From Methylobacterium gossipiicola (GTDB lineage: Bacteria > Pseudomonadota > Alphaproteobacteria > Rhizobiales > Beijerinckiaceae): a DNA stretch of 64,000 nt. Made by a program: the position numbers and the translations under genes. Positions 24,380 through 31,676 of the stretch are shown here, piece by piece; within the stretch, counting starts at the first letter, position 1; each line of letters begins with the position of its first letter. The stretch is taken from NCBI RefSeq assembly GCF_900113485.1, contig NZ_FOPM01000003.1, forward strand, positions 1 to 64,000. Reading direction: 5' to 3'. The notes beneath the pieces are model-generated. The model had not been told where the DNA came from. It saw nothing but the letters and a program-made list of their open reading frames with translations, and searched no databases.

Positions 24380-25396
24380 ATGCCGAACTGGCTCACCGCC
24401 CTGGTCTCGGCCTTCGACCTCGCGAGCCCCTATGCCCTGCTGCTCCTGCCCCTGCCGCTCCTCGCCGCGCGCCTGATGCCGGCCGAGCGCGTCGGTTCGA
24501 GCGGCGCCCTGCGGGTGCCCGCCTCCCTCGTTGCGGCGGCGGCCCGGGGCGACAGCGTCGCCGCCCGTGGGCGTGGCCGCGCCGTGCTGGTCTGGACCCT
24601 CTGGGCGGCCCTGGTGGTGGCGCTGGCCGGTCCCCGCCTCGTCCTGCCCGCGACGGCGCTTCCAGCCTCGGGGCGCGAGATCATGCTGGTGATGGACCTG
24701 TCCGGCAGCATGGAGCGGCGCGACTTCGCCCTCGACGGCCAGACGGTGAACCGCCTCGCGGCGGTCAAGCGCGTGGGAACGGATTTCATCCGCCGCCGGG
24801 CCGGCGACCGCATCGGCCTCGTGATCTTCGCCAACGAATCCTACGTCGCCGCGAGCCCGAGTTTCGACACCGCCACCGTCGCCCGGGCGCTGGACGAGGC
24901 GACCATCGGCCTCGTCGGCCGCTCCACCGGCATCGGCGACGGCCTCGGCCTCGCCCTGAAGCGCCTGACCCCACCGCCCTCGGCGGAGACCGGCGAGGGC
25001 GGCCCGCCCGTGACCGACAAGGTGGTGATCCTCCTCACCGACGGCGCCAACAATGCCGGGCAGACTACCCCGCGCGACGTGGCGGGGCTGGCCAAGGACC
25101 TCGGTGTCCGGGTCCACACCATCGCCCTCGGACCGCGCGACCTCTCCAACGCCGAGGGCGAGCAGGATGTCGTCGACACCGAGACCCTGCGGGAGATCGC
25201 GGACCTCACCGGAGGCCGGATGTTTCGCGTGAAAACGACCGACGACCTCATGGCCATGGCGGATGCCATCGACGAGATCGAGGGTGGCCGGGCCAAGGCG
25301 CCGCCGCTGCCCCTCCGCAAGGATCTCTGGCCCTGGCCCGCCGCCCTCGGCTTCCTGTGCGCGGCCGGGCTGCTTGCCGCGAGGCGCACCGCGTGA
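24380..25396 (+). CDS. VWA domain membrane protein (BatA-like)
   Basis: A 338-residue inner-membrane protein. Two N-terminal helices (about 14-30 and 70-88) are followed by a von Willebrand A domain at about 95-290 with an intact metal-ion site: LVMDLSGSM (DxSxS), the IGLVGRSTGIGDG threonine loop and LLTDGANNAG. A final helix lies at 311-335. VWA proteins in MoxR operons bind metal through this site and are thought to form a membrane complex that MoxR acts on. It starts 3 bp after the preceding stop and overlaps the next gene. Confidence 0.93.
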   Translation: MPNWLTALVSAFDLASPYALLLLPLPLLAARLMPAERVGSSGALRVPASLVAAAARGDSVAARGRGRAVLVWTLWAALVVALAGPRLVLPATALPASGREIMLVMDLSGSMERRDFALDGQTVNRLAAVKRVGTDFIRRRAGDRIGLVIFANESYVAASPSFDTATVARALDEATIGLVGRSTGIGDGLGLALKRLTPPPSAETGEGGPPVTDKVVILLTDGANNAGQTTPRDVAGLAKDLGVRVHTIALGPRDLSNAEGEQDVVDTETLREIADLTGGRMFRVKTTDDLMAMADAIDEIEGGRAKAPPLPLRKDLWPWPAALGFLCAAGLLAARRTA

Positions 25397-26322
25397 GCCC
25401 GTTCGACGCCTTCACCGTGCTGCGGCCCTGGTGGCTCGCGGCAATTCCCGTTGTCGTGGCCCTGGCGCTTCGGGCCGCGTGGCGCTCGGCGCCGCTCGGC
25501 GATTGGATCAAGGCCGTCGATCCCGGCCTCATGGCGCTTCTGGCGCAGCGCGGCGGCGTCCTGGGCGGACGGCGGCAGGCGAATCTCGCTGCGGCCCTGG
25601 CCGCCGGCCTCGTCGCCGTGGCCCTGACGGGACCGGCCGTGGAGCGGCCGGACGCCACGACGTTCCGCAACCTCGACGCCACGGTGGTGGTGGTCGATCT
25701 CTCGCGCTCCATCGCCGAGGGCGGGCGTCTGAAGGACGTGCGCCAGATCGCCGAGGGCGTAGCCCAGGCGGCGGGCACGCGCAGCGTCGCCGTGGTGGTC
25801 TATGCCGGTGACGCCTACCTGGCGATTCCACCCACCACGGACCGCGACGCCCTCGCCTCCACCCTGTTCGCCCTCGATGGCGACACCGTGCCCGACCGGG
25901 GCACGCACCCGGAGCGCGGCCTGGCGCTGGCCCGCCGCACCCTCTCGGAAGCCGGCGTCATCGCGGGGGACGTGGTCCTCGTCACGGACGGCGACGGCAT
26001 CGGCGACGCGGCCGCCCGCGAGGCGGCGGCGATCCGGGCCAAGGGCTGGGCCTTGAGCGGCGTGTTTGTGCCCGCCGGCCCCGGCCTGCCGGCGGGCTCG
26101 CCCAAACCCGACCGGGCGGCCCTGGAGCGCCTCGTCGCCACCGGGGGCGGGGATCTGGCCAGCCTCGACGCGCCGGGTCCCGTCCTCGACCGGGTCGGCG
26201 CCAGCACGGCCCAGCACCTCGCCGCCGGTGGCTACACCGTCCTGGCCTTCACCGATCTCGGACGCTGGCTCATTCTGCTGGCCCTCGTGCCGGCCCTGAT
26301 CCTGTTCCGCCGGAGCGCCTGA
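25393..26322 (+). CDS. VWA domain membrane protein (BatB-like)
   Basis: A 309-residue second VWA protein. Helices at about 10-27 and 60-78, VWA domain at about 90-285 with VVVVDLSRSIAEGG (DxSxS kept), VYAGDAYLAIPPT and VLVTDGDGIGDA, and a C-terminal helix (about 285-303). It starts at a GTG that overlaps the stop of the first VWA gene as GTGA, so the two should be made in step. Sequence between the two VWA proteins is diverged, so they are probably distinct subunits, not a recent duplication. Confidence 0.92.
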   Translation: MSPFDAFTVLRPWWLAAIPVVVALALRAAWRSAPLGDWIKAVDPGLMALLAQRGGVLGGRRQANLAAALAAGLVAVALTGPAVERPDATTFRNLDATVVVVDLSRSIAEGGRLKDVRQIAEGVAQAAGTRSVAVVVYAGDAYLAIPPTTDRDALASTLFALDGDTVPDRGTHPERGLALARRTLSEAGVIAGDVVLVTDGDGIGDAAAREAAAIRAKGWALSGVFVPAGPGLPAGSPKPDRAALERLVATGGGDLASLDAPGPVLDRVGASTAQHLAAGGYTVLAFTDLGRWLILLALVPALILFRRSA

Positions 26323-27230
26323 TGCGTCGCCTGTCGCTCCCCACCGAACGCCTCGCCCTGCCGCCGGGCTGGACCGTGTGGGCGCGCCGCGCCGGTCTCG
26401 GCCTCGCCGGGGCCGGCCTCATCGGCCTCGCCCTGGTGTCGCAGCCACGCACCGGTCTCGGGCGCCTGCTCATGGGCCTCGGCCTGCCCGGTGCCGCCGC
26501 CGTGGTCCTCGACGATCCGGCCTGGCGCGGCCCCGCCCTCTACCAAGCCGGACGCTACGACGAGGCCGCCGGGGTGTTTCGCGCCGCCGGCCGGCGCGGC
26601 GCCTATAATCTCGGCAACGCCCTCGCCAAGGCCGGCGACCTCCCGGGCGCCCTCGACGCCTACGACGAGGCCCTGACCTACAACCCGCGCGACGCCGACG
26701 CCCAGGCCAACCGCTCCCTCATCGCCCGCCTCGTCGACGAGGGGGCGGGCGATCCCGGCAAGGGCGGCGGCGTCGCCAACGCCACCGCCACCGTGGGCGC
26801 ACGCTACAACAAGACTTCGAATCAGGACCCCAACGACGACACCCAGGCGACCTCCAGCGGCGAGGGCCTCGCCGGCAACAAGGAGGGGGGCACCACCTCC
26901 TCGACGCCGGGCAACAGCAAGGTGGCGCGGCGGGGCAAGGCCGAGCAGGTCTCGGTCGATTCCGGCAAGGGCGAGGCGCGGGGCTCGGCCAGCGACGCCG
27001 CCGGGCGCGGGCGTACGGGCGCCGGTTCGGCCATGGTCGCCGCCGCCCCCGAGCGCGAGGTCCGCCGGGTGACGAAGAGTTTCGAGGCCCACGAGATCCG
27101 GCCCGACCGCCTCTGGCTTCAGACCCTGCCGGACGATCCCGGCCGCTATCTCAAGCTCCGCCTCAAGGCCGAGCAGGCCGTGCGCGTGGAAGCCGGCACG
27201 GCGGTACCGGCGGGGAGCAACCCATGGTGA
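26322..27230 (+). CDS. TPR protein of the MoxR operon (BatC-like)
   Basis: A 302-residue protein with two N-terminal hydrophobic segments (about 20-42, 44-60), one to two TPR units at about 68-130 (LYQAGRYDEAAGVF, AYNLGNALAKAGDLPGALDAYDEAL), then a 100-residue low-complexity linker rich in G, S, T, N and K (about 150-245), and a conserved C-terminal tail (EAHEIRPDRLWLQTLPDDPGRYLKLRL) of the kind seen in the VWA-TPR proteins of MoxR operons. In related bacteria the VWA and TPR parts are one protein; here they are split between this gene and the one before. The start overlaps the previous stop by one base. Confidence 0.85.
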   Translation: MRRLSLPTERLALPPGWTVWARRAGLGLAGAGLIGLALVSQPRTGLGRLLMGLGLPGAAAVVLDDPAWRGPALYQAGRYDEAAGVFRAAGRRGAYNLGNALAKAGDLPGALDAYDEALTYNPRDADAQANRSLIARLVDEGAGDPGKGGGVANATATVGARYNKTSNQDPNDDTQATSSGEGLAGNKEGGTTSSTPGNSKVARRGKAEQVSVDSGKGEARGSASDAAGRGRTGAGSAMVAAAPEREVRRVTKSFEAHEIRPDRLWLQTLPDDPGRYLKLRLKAEQAVRVEAGTAVPAGSNPW

Positions 27231-28552
27231 TTTTTTCGGAGGTCCTGCCGTTCGCCCGTGCCCGCTCGCCGTCTCGGATACGCAGACGGGGGCGCGACCT
27301 CCGCGCGGCGCTCGTCGCCCTCGCCTGTCTTGCCTTCGCGGGCACCGCCCATGCCGAGATCGCCCCCGGCGATCTCACCCTGACGGTGACCCCGGAGCGC
27401 AACGGCAATGCCGACCCGTTCTCGCGCGAGATGGTGCTGCTGCGCATCCACGGGGTCTATCGCCAGCCGATCCTCCTCGAGGAGGTGATCCAGCCGTCGC
27501 TGGCGAATTTCAGCTGGACCCAGCTCGGCCGTGATCTGTGGACCAAGACGAAACTACCCGATGGGCAGAACGCCATCGCGTTCGACCGGGTGGTGGCGAT
27601 CTTCCCGCACCATCCGGGCGACTTCACCATCGAGCCGTTCGTGCATCGCTTGACCGTCAACGACGGCGGCACCCGCAAGGTGGTGGACGTGCCCTCGCCA
27701 CCGGTGCAGCTCGCCGTGGCGCATTGGACGAAGCCCGTGGGTGGCCCCGATGCCAAGGAGCCGTGGTGGCTGCCGGCCCGCGAGGTCACCATCACGGATT
27801 CGTGGAGCCCCGACCCGGAAACCGTGAAGATCGGCGAGAGCACCCGTCGCATCGTCACCCTGGAAGCGCACGGCATGGTCGCCGAGGGGCTGCCGCCCCG
27901 CCCGGTTATGCGAACGCGCGGTATCCTCACCTTCGCCGGACCGGTGACCCGCGAGACCATCATCACCCCCACGGGTCCCATCGCCCGGGCGACCTACCAG
28001 TGGGACGTCCGGCCGGCCATTGCGGAGGTGATCCCGTTGGATGCCATCGCCATCCCGTGGTTCGACACCGTGTCGCGCACCCTGCGCGAAGCCGAGATTC
28101 CGGCCCGCCAGATCGGCGGCGGCCTGCCCGACCGGGACGAGGACGCCAAGCCCCCCGTCGCCGCATCCCCCCTCTCGGTGGCGGCGGCGGCCCTCGCGGC
28201 CTTCGGTCTCGGTTTGGCCCTCCTCGGGTTCGGCGTTCCGGCCCGGTCGCGCCCGCGCCTCGGCCGGGCGACCCGCCGCGCCCTCGCGTCGGCGGCCGCG
28301 AAGGGCGACGCGGCGGCGTTCCGGTCGAGCCTCGCCCCCGCCCTGCGCGACGAGCCGGACCTCGTGCGCGCCTGGCGGGGGGACCCCGCCATCGCGGCCG
28401 GTCTCGAAGCCCTTGACGCGACCCTGTACGGTCGTGGTGCGGCGGCCCTCGATCTGCCCGATCTCGCCCGGCGCCTCGCCCATCCGGTCCCCGGCGCCAC
28501 CCGGCCGGATGCGGATCACGCCCGGCTGGCCGGCCTCGACGGGCCGCGCTGA
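27224..28552 (+). CDS. BatD-like protein, last gene of the MoxR operon
   Basis: A 442-residue exported protein. A basic N-terminus and a hydrophobic helix (about 26-45, ALACLAFAGTAHAE) form a signal peptide, followed by a beta-rich periplasmic part with BatD-type repeats (GDLTLTVTPERNGNADPFSREMVLLRIHG, FTIEPFVHRLTVNDGG). A single membrane helix is at about 310-335, and a cytosolic tail of about 100 residues rich in Ala/Arg follows. BatD proteins are linked to envelope stress and oxygen tolerance in Bacteroides, but no direct activity is known. It overlaps the previous gene by 7 bp. Confidence 0.88.
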   Translation: MVIFSEVLPFARARSPSRIRRRGRDLRAALVALACLAFAGTAHAEIAPGDLTLTVTPERNGNADPFSREMVLLRIHGVYRQPILLEEVIQPSLANFSWTQLGRDLWTKTKLPDGQNAIAFDRVVAIFPHHPGDFTIEPFVHRLTVNDGGTRKVVDVPSPPVQLAVAHWTKPVGGPDAKEPWWLPAREVTITDSWSPDPETVKIGESTRRIVTLEAHGMVAEGLPPRPVMRTRGILTFAGPVTRETIITPTGPIARATYQWDVRPAIAEVIPLDAIAIPWFDTVSRTLREAEIPARQIGGGLPDRDEDAKPPVAASPLSVAAAALAAFGLGLALLGFGVPARSRPRLGRATRRALASAAAKGDAAAFRSSLAPALRDEPDLVRAWRGDPAIAAGLEALDATLYGRGAAALDLPDLARRLAHPVPGATRPDADHARLAGLDGPR

Positions 28553-28561
28553 CGCGCATGG

Positions 28562-28576
28562 TTAACCCTTGGTTTA
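28562..28576 (+). promoter_or_regulatory. CtrA-like binding site
   Basis: TTAA-CCCTTGG-TTTA (28562-28576) matches the TTAA-N7-TTAA motif of the cell-cycle regulator CtrA at seven of eight positions. It lies 39 bp before the start of the secreted protein at 28615. GC-rich genomes rarely hold such AT clusters by chance, but one mismatch keeps this tentative. Confidence 0.35.
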
Positions 28577-28614
28577 CGCCCCTCTGGCAACCCTGACGGG
28601 CAGGGAGCGGAGTG

Positions 28615-29004
28615 ATGACGTTGAACGTGGTGACGAAGCGGATTTGGTCTGCGGCCTGCCTGTTGGCTCTGCCGCTCCTGAGCGGTGGCCCGGCGCGAGC
28701 GGCGGATTACGGAGCGGCGGAGCGGTCGTTCGGGGGCAGGGGCGAAGCCTATGGCGTCGAACTGCCGCCACGCTACTTTCCCCGGGTGGACGAAGACGCG
28801 CGCGCCGTGCGCAAGTTCGCGGTGCCGCCTCGGCGCCTCGCCGGCTGCATCCCCCGCCGGGCCCCGATTCCCACCGACGCCTGGAACGATCCGAGCTATG
28901 TCGGCTCCGCCTACGGTCTCGGCAAACCGAGTTATTACGGCTTCACCCCGCCGCTGGGCGTCGACGATCCCTACGGTCGTCCGCTTCTCCCCTACTGCCC
29001 CTGA
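28615..29004 (+). CDS. Secreted protein with Tyr/Pro-rich C-terminus, unknown function
   Basis: A 129-residue exported protein: signal peptide 1-30 (KRIWSAACLLALPLLSGGP, cleavage after ARA), then a mature region with FAVPPRRLAGCIPRRAPIPTD and a C-terminal SYVGSAYGLGKPSYYGFTPPLGVDDPYGR-like stretch ending in Cys-Pro. Two cysteines may pair. It resembles other small exported proteins of Methylobacteriaceae, no function known. The ATG at 28615 has GGGAG 6 bases upstream; a GTG three bases earlier is also in frame. A CtrA-like site lies just upstream. Confidence 0.75.
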   Translation: MTLNVVTKRIWSAACLLALPLLSGGPARAADYGAAERSFGGRGEAYGVELPPRYFPRVDEDARAVRKFAVPPRRLAGCIPRRAPIPTDAWNDPSYVGSAYGLGKPSYYGFTPPLGVDDPYGRPLLPYCP

Positions 29005-29074
29005 CGGGCTGGCGCCTGGGGGGGCGGACGATTAGGTCAGGGGACGGAGTTCCAAGACCGAAAGAGACGTCCCC

Positions 29075-29935
29075 GTGTCCGAGACAACCCCCATCCGGTT
29101 CGAGGCCGTCGCCCCCCTACGTGCGCAGGCGGCGGCGTGGCGTAAAGCCGGCGAGCGCATCGTCCTGGTGCCGACCATGGGGGCGCTGCATGCCGGCCAC
29201 CTCGCCCTGGTGGCGCGAGCCCGCGAACTGGGCCAGCGCACGGTCGCGAGCATCTTCGTCAACCCGACGCAGTTCGGCCCGACGGAGGACTTTTCGCGGT
29301 ATCCCCGTGACGTGGAGACCGATCTGGCGCTGCTCGCCGAGGCCGGGGCGGATGCCGCCTACCTGCCCGATGTCGCGACCATGTACCCGCCGGGCTTCGC
29401 CACCCGCATCGAGGTCGAGGCGGTGTCGGAGGGGCTGTGCGGCGCGTTCCGGCCGGGGCATTTCTCCGGAGTCGCCACCGTTGTGACGAAGCTCCTCAAT
29501 CAGGTCCAGCCCGACATCGCCCTGTTCGGCGAGAAGGATTACCAGCAGCTCCTGGTGATCCGCCGCGCCGTGCGCGATCTCGATCTGCCCATCGACATCC
29601 AAGGGGTTCCGACCCTGCGCGAGGCCGACGGCCTCGCCCTGTCGTCGCGTAATCGCTACCTCAGCGCCGACGAGCGCCGCGCCGCGCCCGTGCTCCATGC
29701 GGTGCTCGACACCATCGCGCGGGGGCTCTCGGCGGGCCGGGAGGCGGGGCCGCTCCTCGATGCGGGGCGGGCCAAGCTCGAAGCCGCCGGGTTCGGGCCG
29801 GTGCAGTATCTCGAAATTCGCGACGCCGAGACCCTGGCTCCGGTGGAGCGACCCGAGGGGCCGGTGCGCATCCTCGCGGCGGCCTATCTCGGCCGCACCC
29901 GCCTCATCGACAACATCGCGGCGCTCACCCCTTGA
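29075..29935 (+). CDS. panC: Pantothenate synthetase
   Basis: A 286-residue cytosolic ligase that joins pantoate and beta-alanine with ATP to make pantothenate, precursor of CoA. Normal length. The HIGH-like motif is PTMGALHAGHLALV (about residues 30-43), NPTQFGP follows, FGEKDYQQL is the central motif, and LALSSRNRYLS is the KMSKS-like site. It starts at GTG 29075. panB is not in the window. The last 11 bp overlap the end of the converging esterase gene. Confidence 0.97.
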   Translation: MSETTPIRFEAVAPLRAQAAAWRKAGERIVLVPTMGALHAGHLALVARARELGQRTVASIFVNPTQFGPTEDFSRYPRDVETDLALLAEAGADAAYLPDVATMYPPGFATRIEVEAVSEGLCGAFRPGHFSGVATVVTKLLNQVQPDIALFGEKDYQQLLVIRRAVRDLDLPIDIQGVPTLREADGLALSSRNRYLSADERRAAPVLHAVLDTIARGLSAGREAGPLLDAGRAKLEAAGFGPVQYLEIRDAETLAPVERPEGPVRILAAAYLGRTRLIDNIAALTP

Positions 29936-31088
29936 GGGGATTGGCGAGGAAGAAGTTCAGCATGGCGCGCGAGGCGTCGGGGCCACGCGGATCGGTGTAG
30001 CTGCCCGCCAGGGTGCCGCCCGACCAGGCATGGCCGAGGCCCCGGACCATCCAGCCCTCGGCGCGGACATGACCGGCCGCGTCGGCGTAGCGGGTGCGGA
30101 TATAGGGAAGACCGCCCTGGCTGACATCTTCGATGATCTCGGGGGTCAGACCGGCGATTCCAGCCTGGGCGAGGGCCTGCTCTCCGTTGAGCGGGTTGAC
30201 CGTGCCGTCGCTCTCGCCGTGGACCACGATGGTCGGCAGGGGCGTGACGGGGGCGACGCAATCGGCCTCGGCCACGGGGCCGAGGCGCATGACCGTCAGG
30301 GCGGCCGAGACGTCGCGGGCGCACCCCGCCGCCAGACCCGAATGGATGCCCACCGCCGCGAAGAGATCGGGATAGGCGTGGGCGACGTTCGCCGCCGCGG
30401 CGCCGCCCGCCGAGAGACCGGCGATGAAGACGTGGCGGGGATTGATCCGATGCGCCGCGATCACCGCACGGGTCATGTCGGCAATGATGCCGGTCTCGCC
30501 GCTTTCCCGGTCCTGATCGCCGGGCTGGAACCAGTTCCAGCAGCGCTGGCCGTTGGCCCGGCTCGTCTGGCCCGGATACAGCACGTAGAATCCGTGCGTT
30601 TCGGCGAGGGTGTTCATGCCCGTGCCGGCGGCGAAATCGCCCGGCGATTGGCTACAGCCGTGGAGCATCACCACCAGGGGGCGGGTGCCCGGATGGGCTC
30701 CGGGCACGAACAGCTTGTACTCCCGCGTCCCGTGCAGGCCGGTGAAGCTGCCATCGGTGAAGCTCGGCCCGTCCGCGACGGGCGGCTCCGCCGGGGGCGC
30801 ATCCGTTGCACGGGCCTGCGGCGCGAGACCTTGAAGACCGAGACCTTCGAGGACGGGCGCGACGCTGCGTTCGAGGCCCTGCGTCACGGATTTCATCGCA
30901 TCGCGCAGACGGTCGGTCAGGCCAGCTTCCACCGAATGGGATGCAAAGCCATGCGGCTCGCTCAAGCTCTCGTTCAGGCTGCGCTGCATCAGGGCGGACG
31001 CATCCGTCAGGCGTCCGCTGGCGGTCAGGCGCGTGGCCTCCATCATGTCGGCCATACGGTCTTGCATCCGGTTGTGTTGATCGCTCAT
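29925..31088 (-). CDS. PHB depolymerase family esterase
   Basis: A 387-residue alpha/beta hydrolase of the PHB-depolymerase esterase family. Residues 1-115 are a helical extension (MSDQHNRMQDRMADMMEA, later LMQRSLNESLSE), without a signal peptide, so it probably acts inside the cell on polyhydroxyalkanoate or other esters. The catalytic part has VVMLHGCSQSPGDF, the nucleophile Ser in FIAGLSAGGAAAANVAH, Asp in HGESDGTVNP and His in GLGHAWSGG. The N-terminal helical part looks like the phasin-type segment of such enzymes. ATG 31088 is chosen as the start of that segment; the upstream ribosome binding site is weak. Confidence 0.9.
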   Translation of the reverse strand: MSDQHNRMQDRMADMMEATRLTASGRLTDASALMQRSLNESLSEPHGFASHSVEAGLTDRLRDAMKSVTQGLERSVAPVLEGLGLQGLAPQARATDAPPAEPPVADGPSFTDGSFTGLHGTREYKLFVPGAHPGTRPLVVMLHGCSQSPGDFAAGTGMNTLAETHGFYVLYPGQTSRANGQRCWNWFQPGDQDRESGETGIIADMTRAVIAAHRINPRHVFIAGLSAGGAAAANVAHAYPDLFAAVGIHSGLAAGCARDVSAALTVMRLGPVAEADCVAPVTPLPTIVVHGESDGTVNPLNGEQALAQAGIAGLTPEIIEDVSQGGLPYIRTRYADAAGHVRAEGWMVRGLGHAWSGGTLAGSYTDPRGPDASRAMLNFFLANPLKG

Positions 31089-31543
31089 CGAAGATTCGCT
31101 TTCAGGTTCGATGCGGCACCAGGGGACGCACGAACGGTCCGGGCGGAGATCGAGGATGGGGGCGGATTCAGCGCGACCGAACGGTGCGCATGGTCGCAGA
31201 AGTCGATCCTGCGGGTAGGGACGCCGTGTCCGGGTCCGGAGCCCCGATCCGTTTTGGCGTGAGGAAGCACGGGCGCCGCGCCGCATGGCTCGAACGGGTT
31301 CGACGGTTTGACGCGCCGACCGCGCTTTTCAGTCCTGAGGATCGATGTGCCGCCGCGATAGGGCGTGCGGCGGGGCTAGGGGCGGGGATCCATCCGGCGC
31401 AGGTACCGGGAAGGTGCGAACGGACGAACGCAGGATCGACCGGATTGATCTCACTCAGAGGGTCCGCGGTTCGCGGCGCATCCACGATATCCGGCATGCT
31501 GCACCCCATCGCCTCGATTCGAACGACGATGAGGGAAGAGTTG

Positions 31544-31574
31544 CTGCAGCGCAATATGAAATATTGCGCTGCAG
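31544..31574. repeat. Perfect 14-bp inverted repeat in a gene-free region
   Basis: CTGCAGCGCAATAT (31544-31557), GAA loop, ATATTGCGCTGCAG (31561-31574). There is no T run next to it. It might be an operator for a dimeric regulator, a folded RNA element, or the end of a lost mobile element. Confidence 0.75.
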
Positions 31575-31640
31575 TGTAATGGCTCGCTGTCATGTCCCTG
31601 GTGCAGTACTCGACGCTCAGCCGCCGTCAAGCTCCGCCGG

Positions 31641-31670
31641 ATCGACAAGCGTCGTTTGTCGCTTGTCGAT
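31641..31670 (-). terminator. Hairpin downstream of the molybdenum hydroxylase operon
   Basis: Eleven-base stem ATCGACAAGCG (31641-31651) with CGCTTGTCGAT (31660-31670), 8-nt loop, starting 7 bp beyond the stop of the large subunit on the minus strand. No U-tract follows, so it may protect the mRNA 3' end or act with Rho. Confidence 0.55.
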
Positions 31671-31676
31671 TGCGTT

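Larger units (their letters stand above)
31089..31676. other. 588-bp region without a convincing gene, containing two strong hairpins
   Basis: The stretch is lower in GC than its surroundings. The longest ORF (31168-31593, minus) has mixed codon use, no domain and no good ribosome binding site, so I do not call it. It holds a 14-bp perfect hairpin at 31544-31574 and an 11-bp hairpin at 31641-31670. Confidence 0.55.

Noticed and set aside
31081-31140. Possible tRNA T-arm (GGTTCGATGC) upstream of the esterase gene
   Set aside because: No acceptor, D or anticodon stems can be built around it.
31168-31593. 141-codon reading frame on the minus strand in the gene-free region
   Set aside because: No good ribosome binding site, mixed third-position use, no domain, and it overlaps the 14-bp hairpin; looks like chance.
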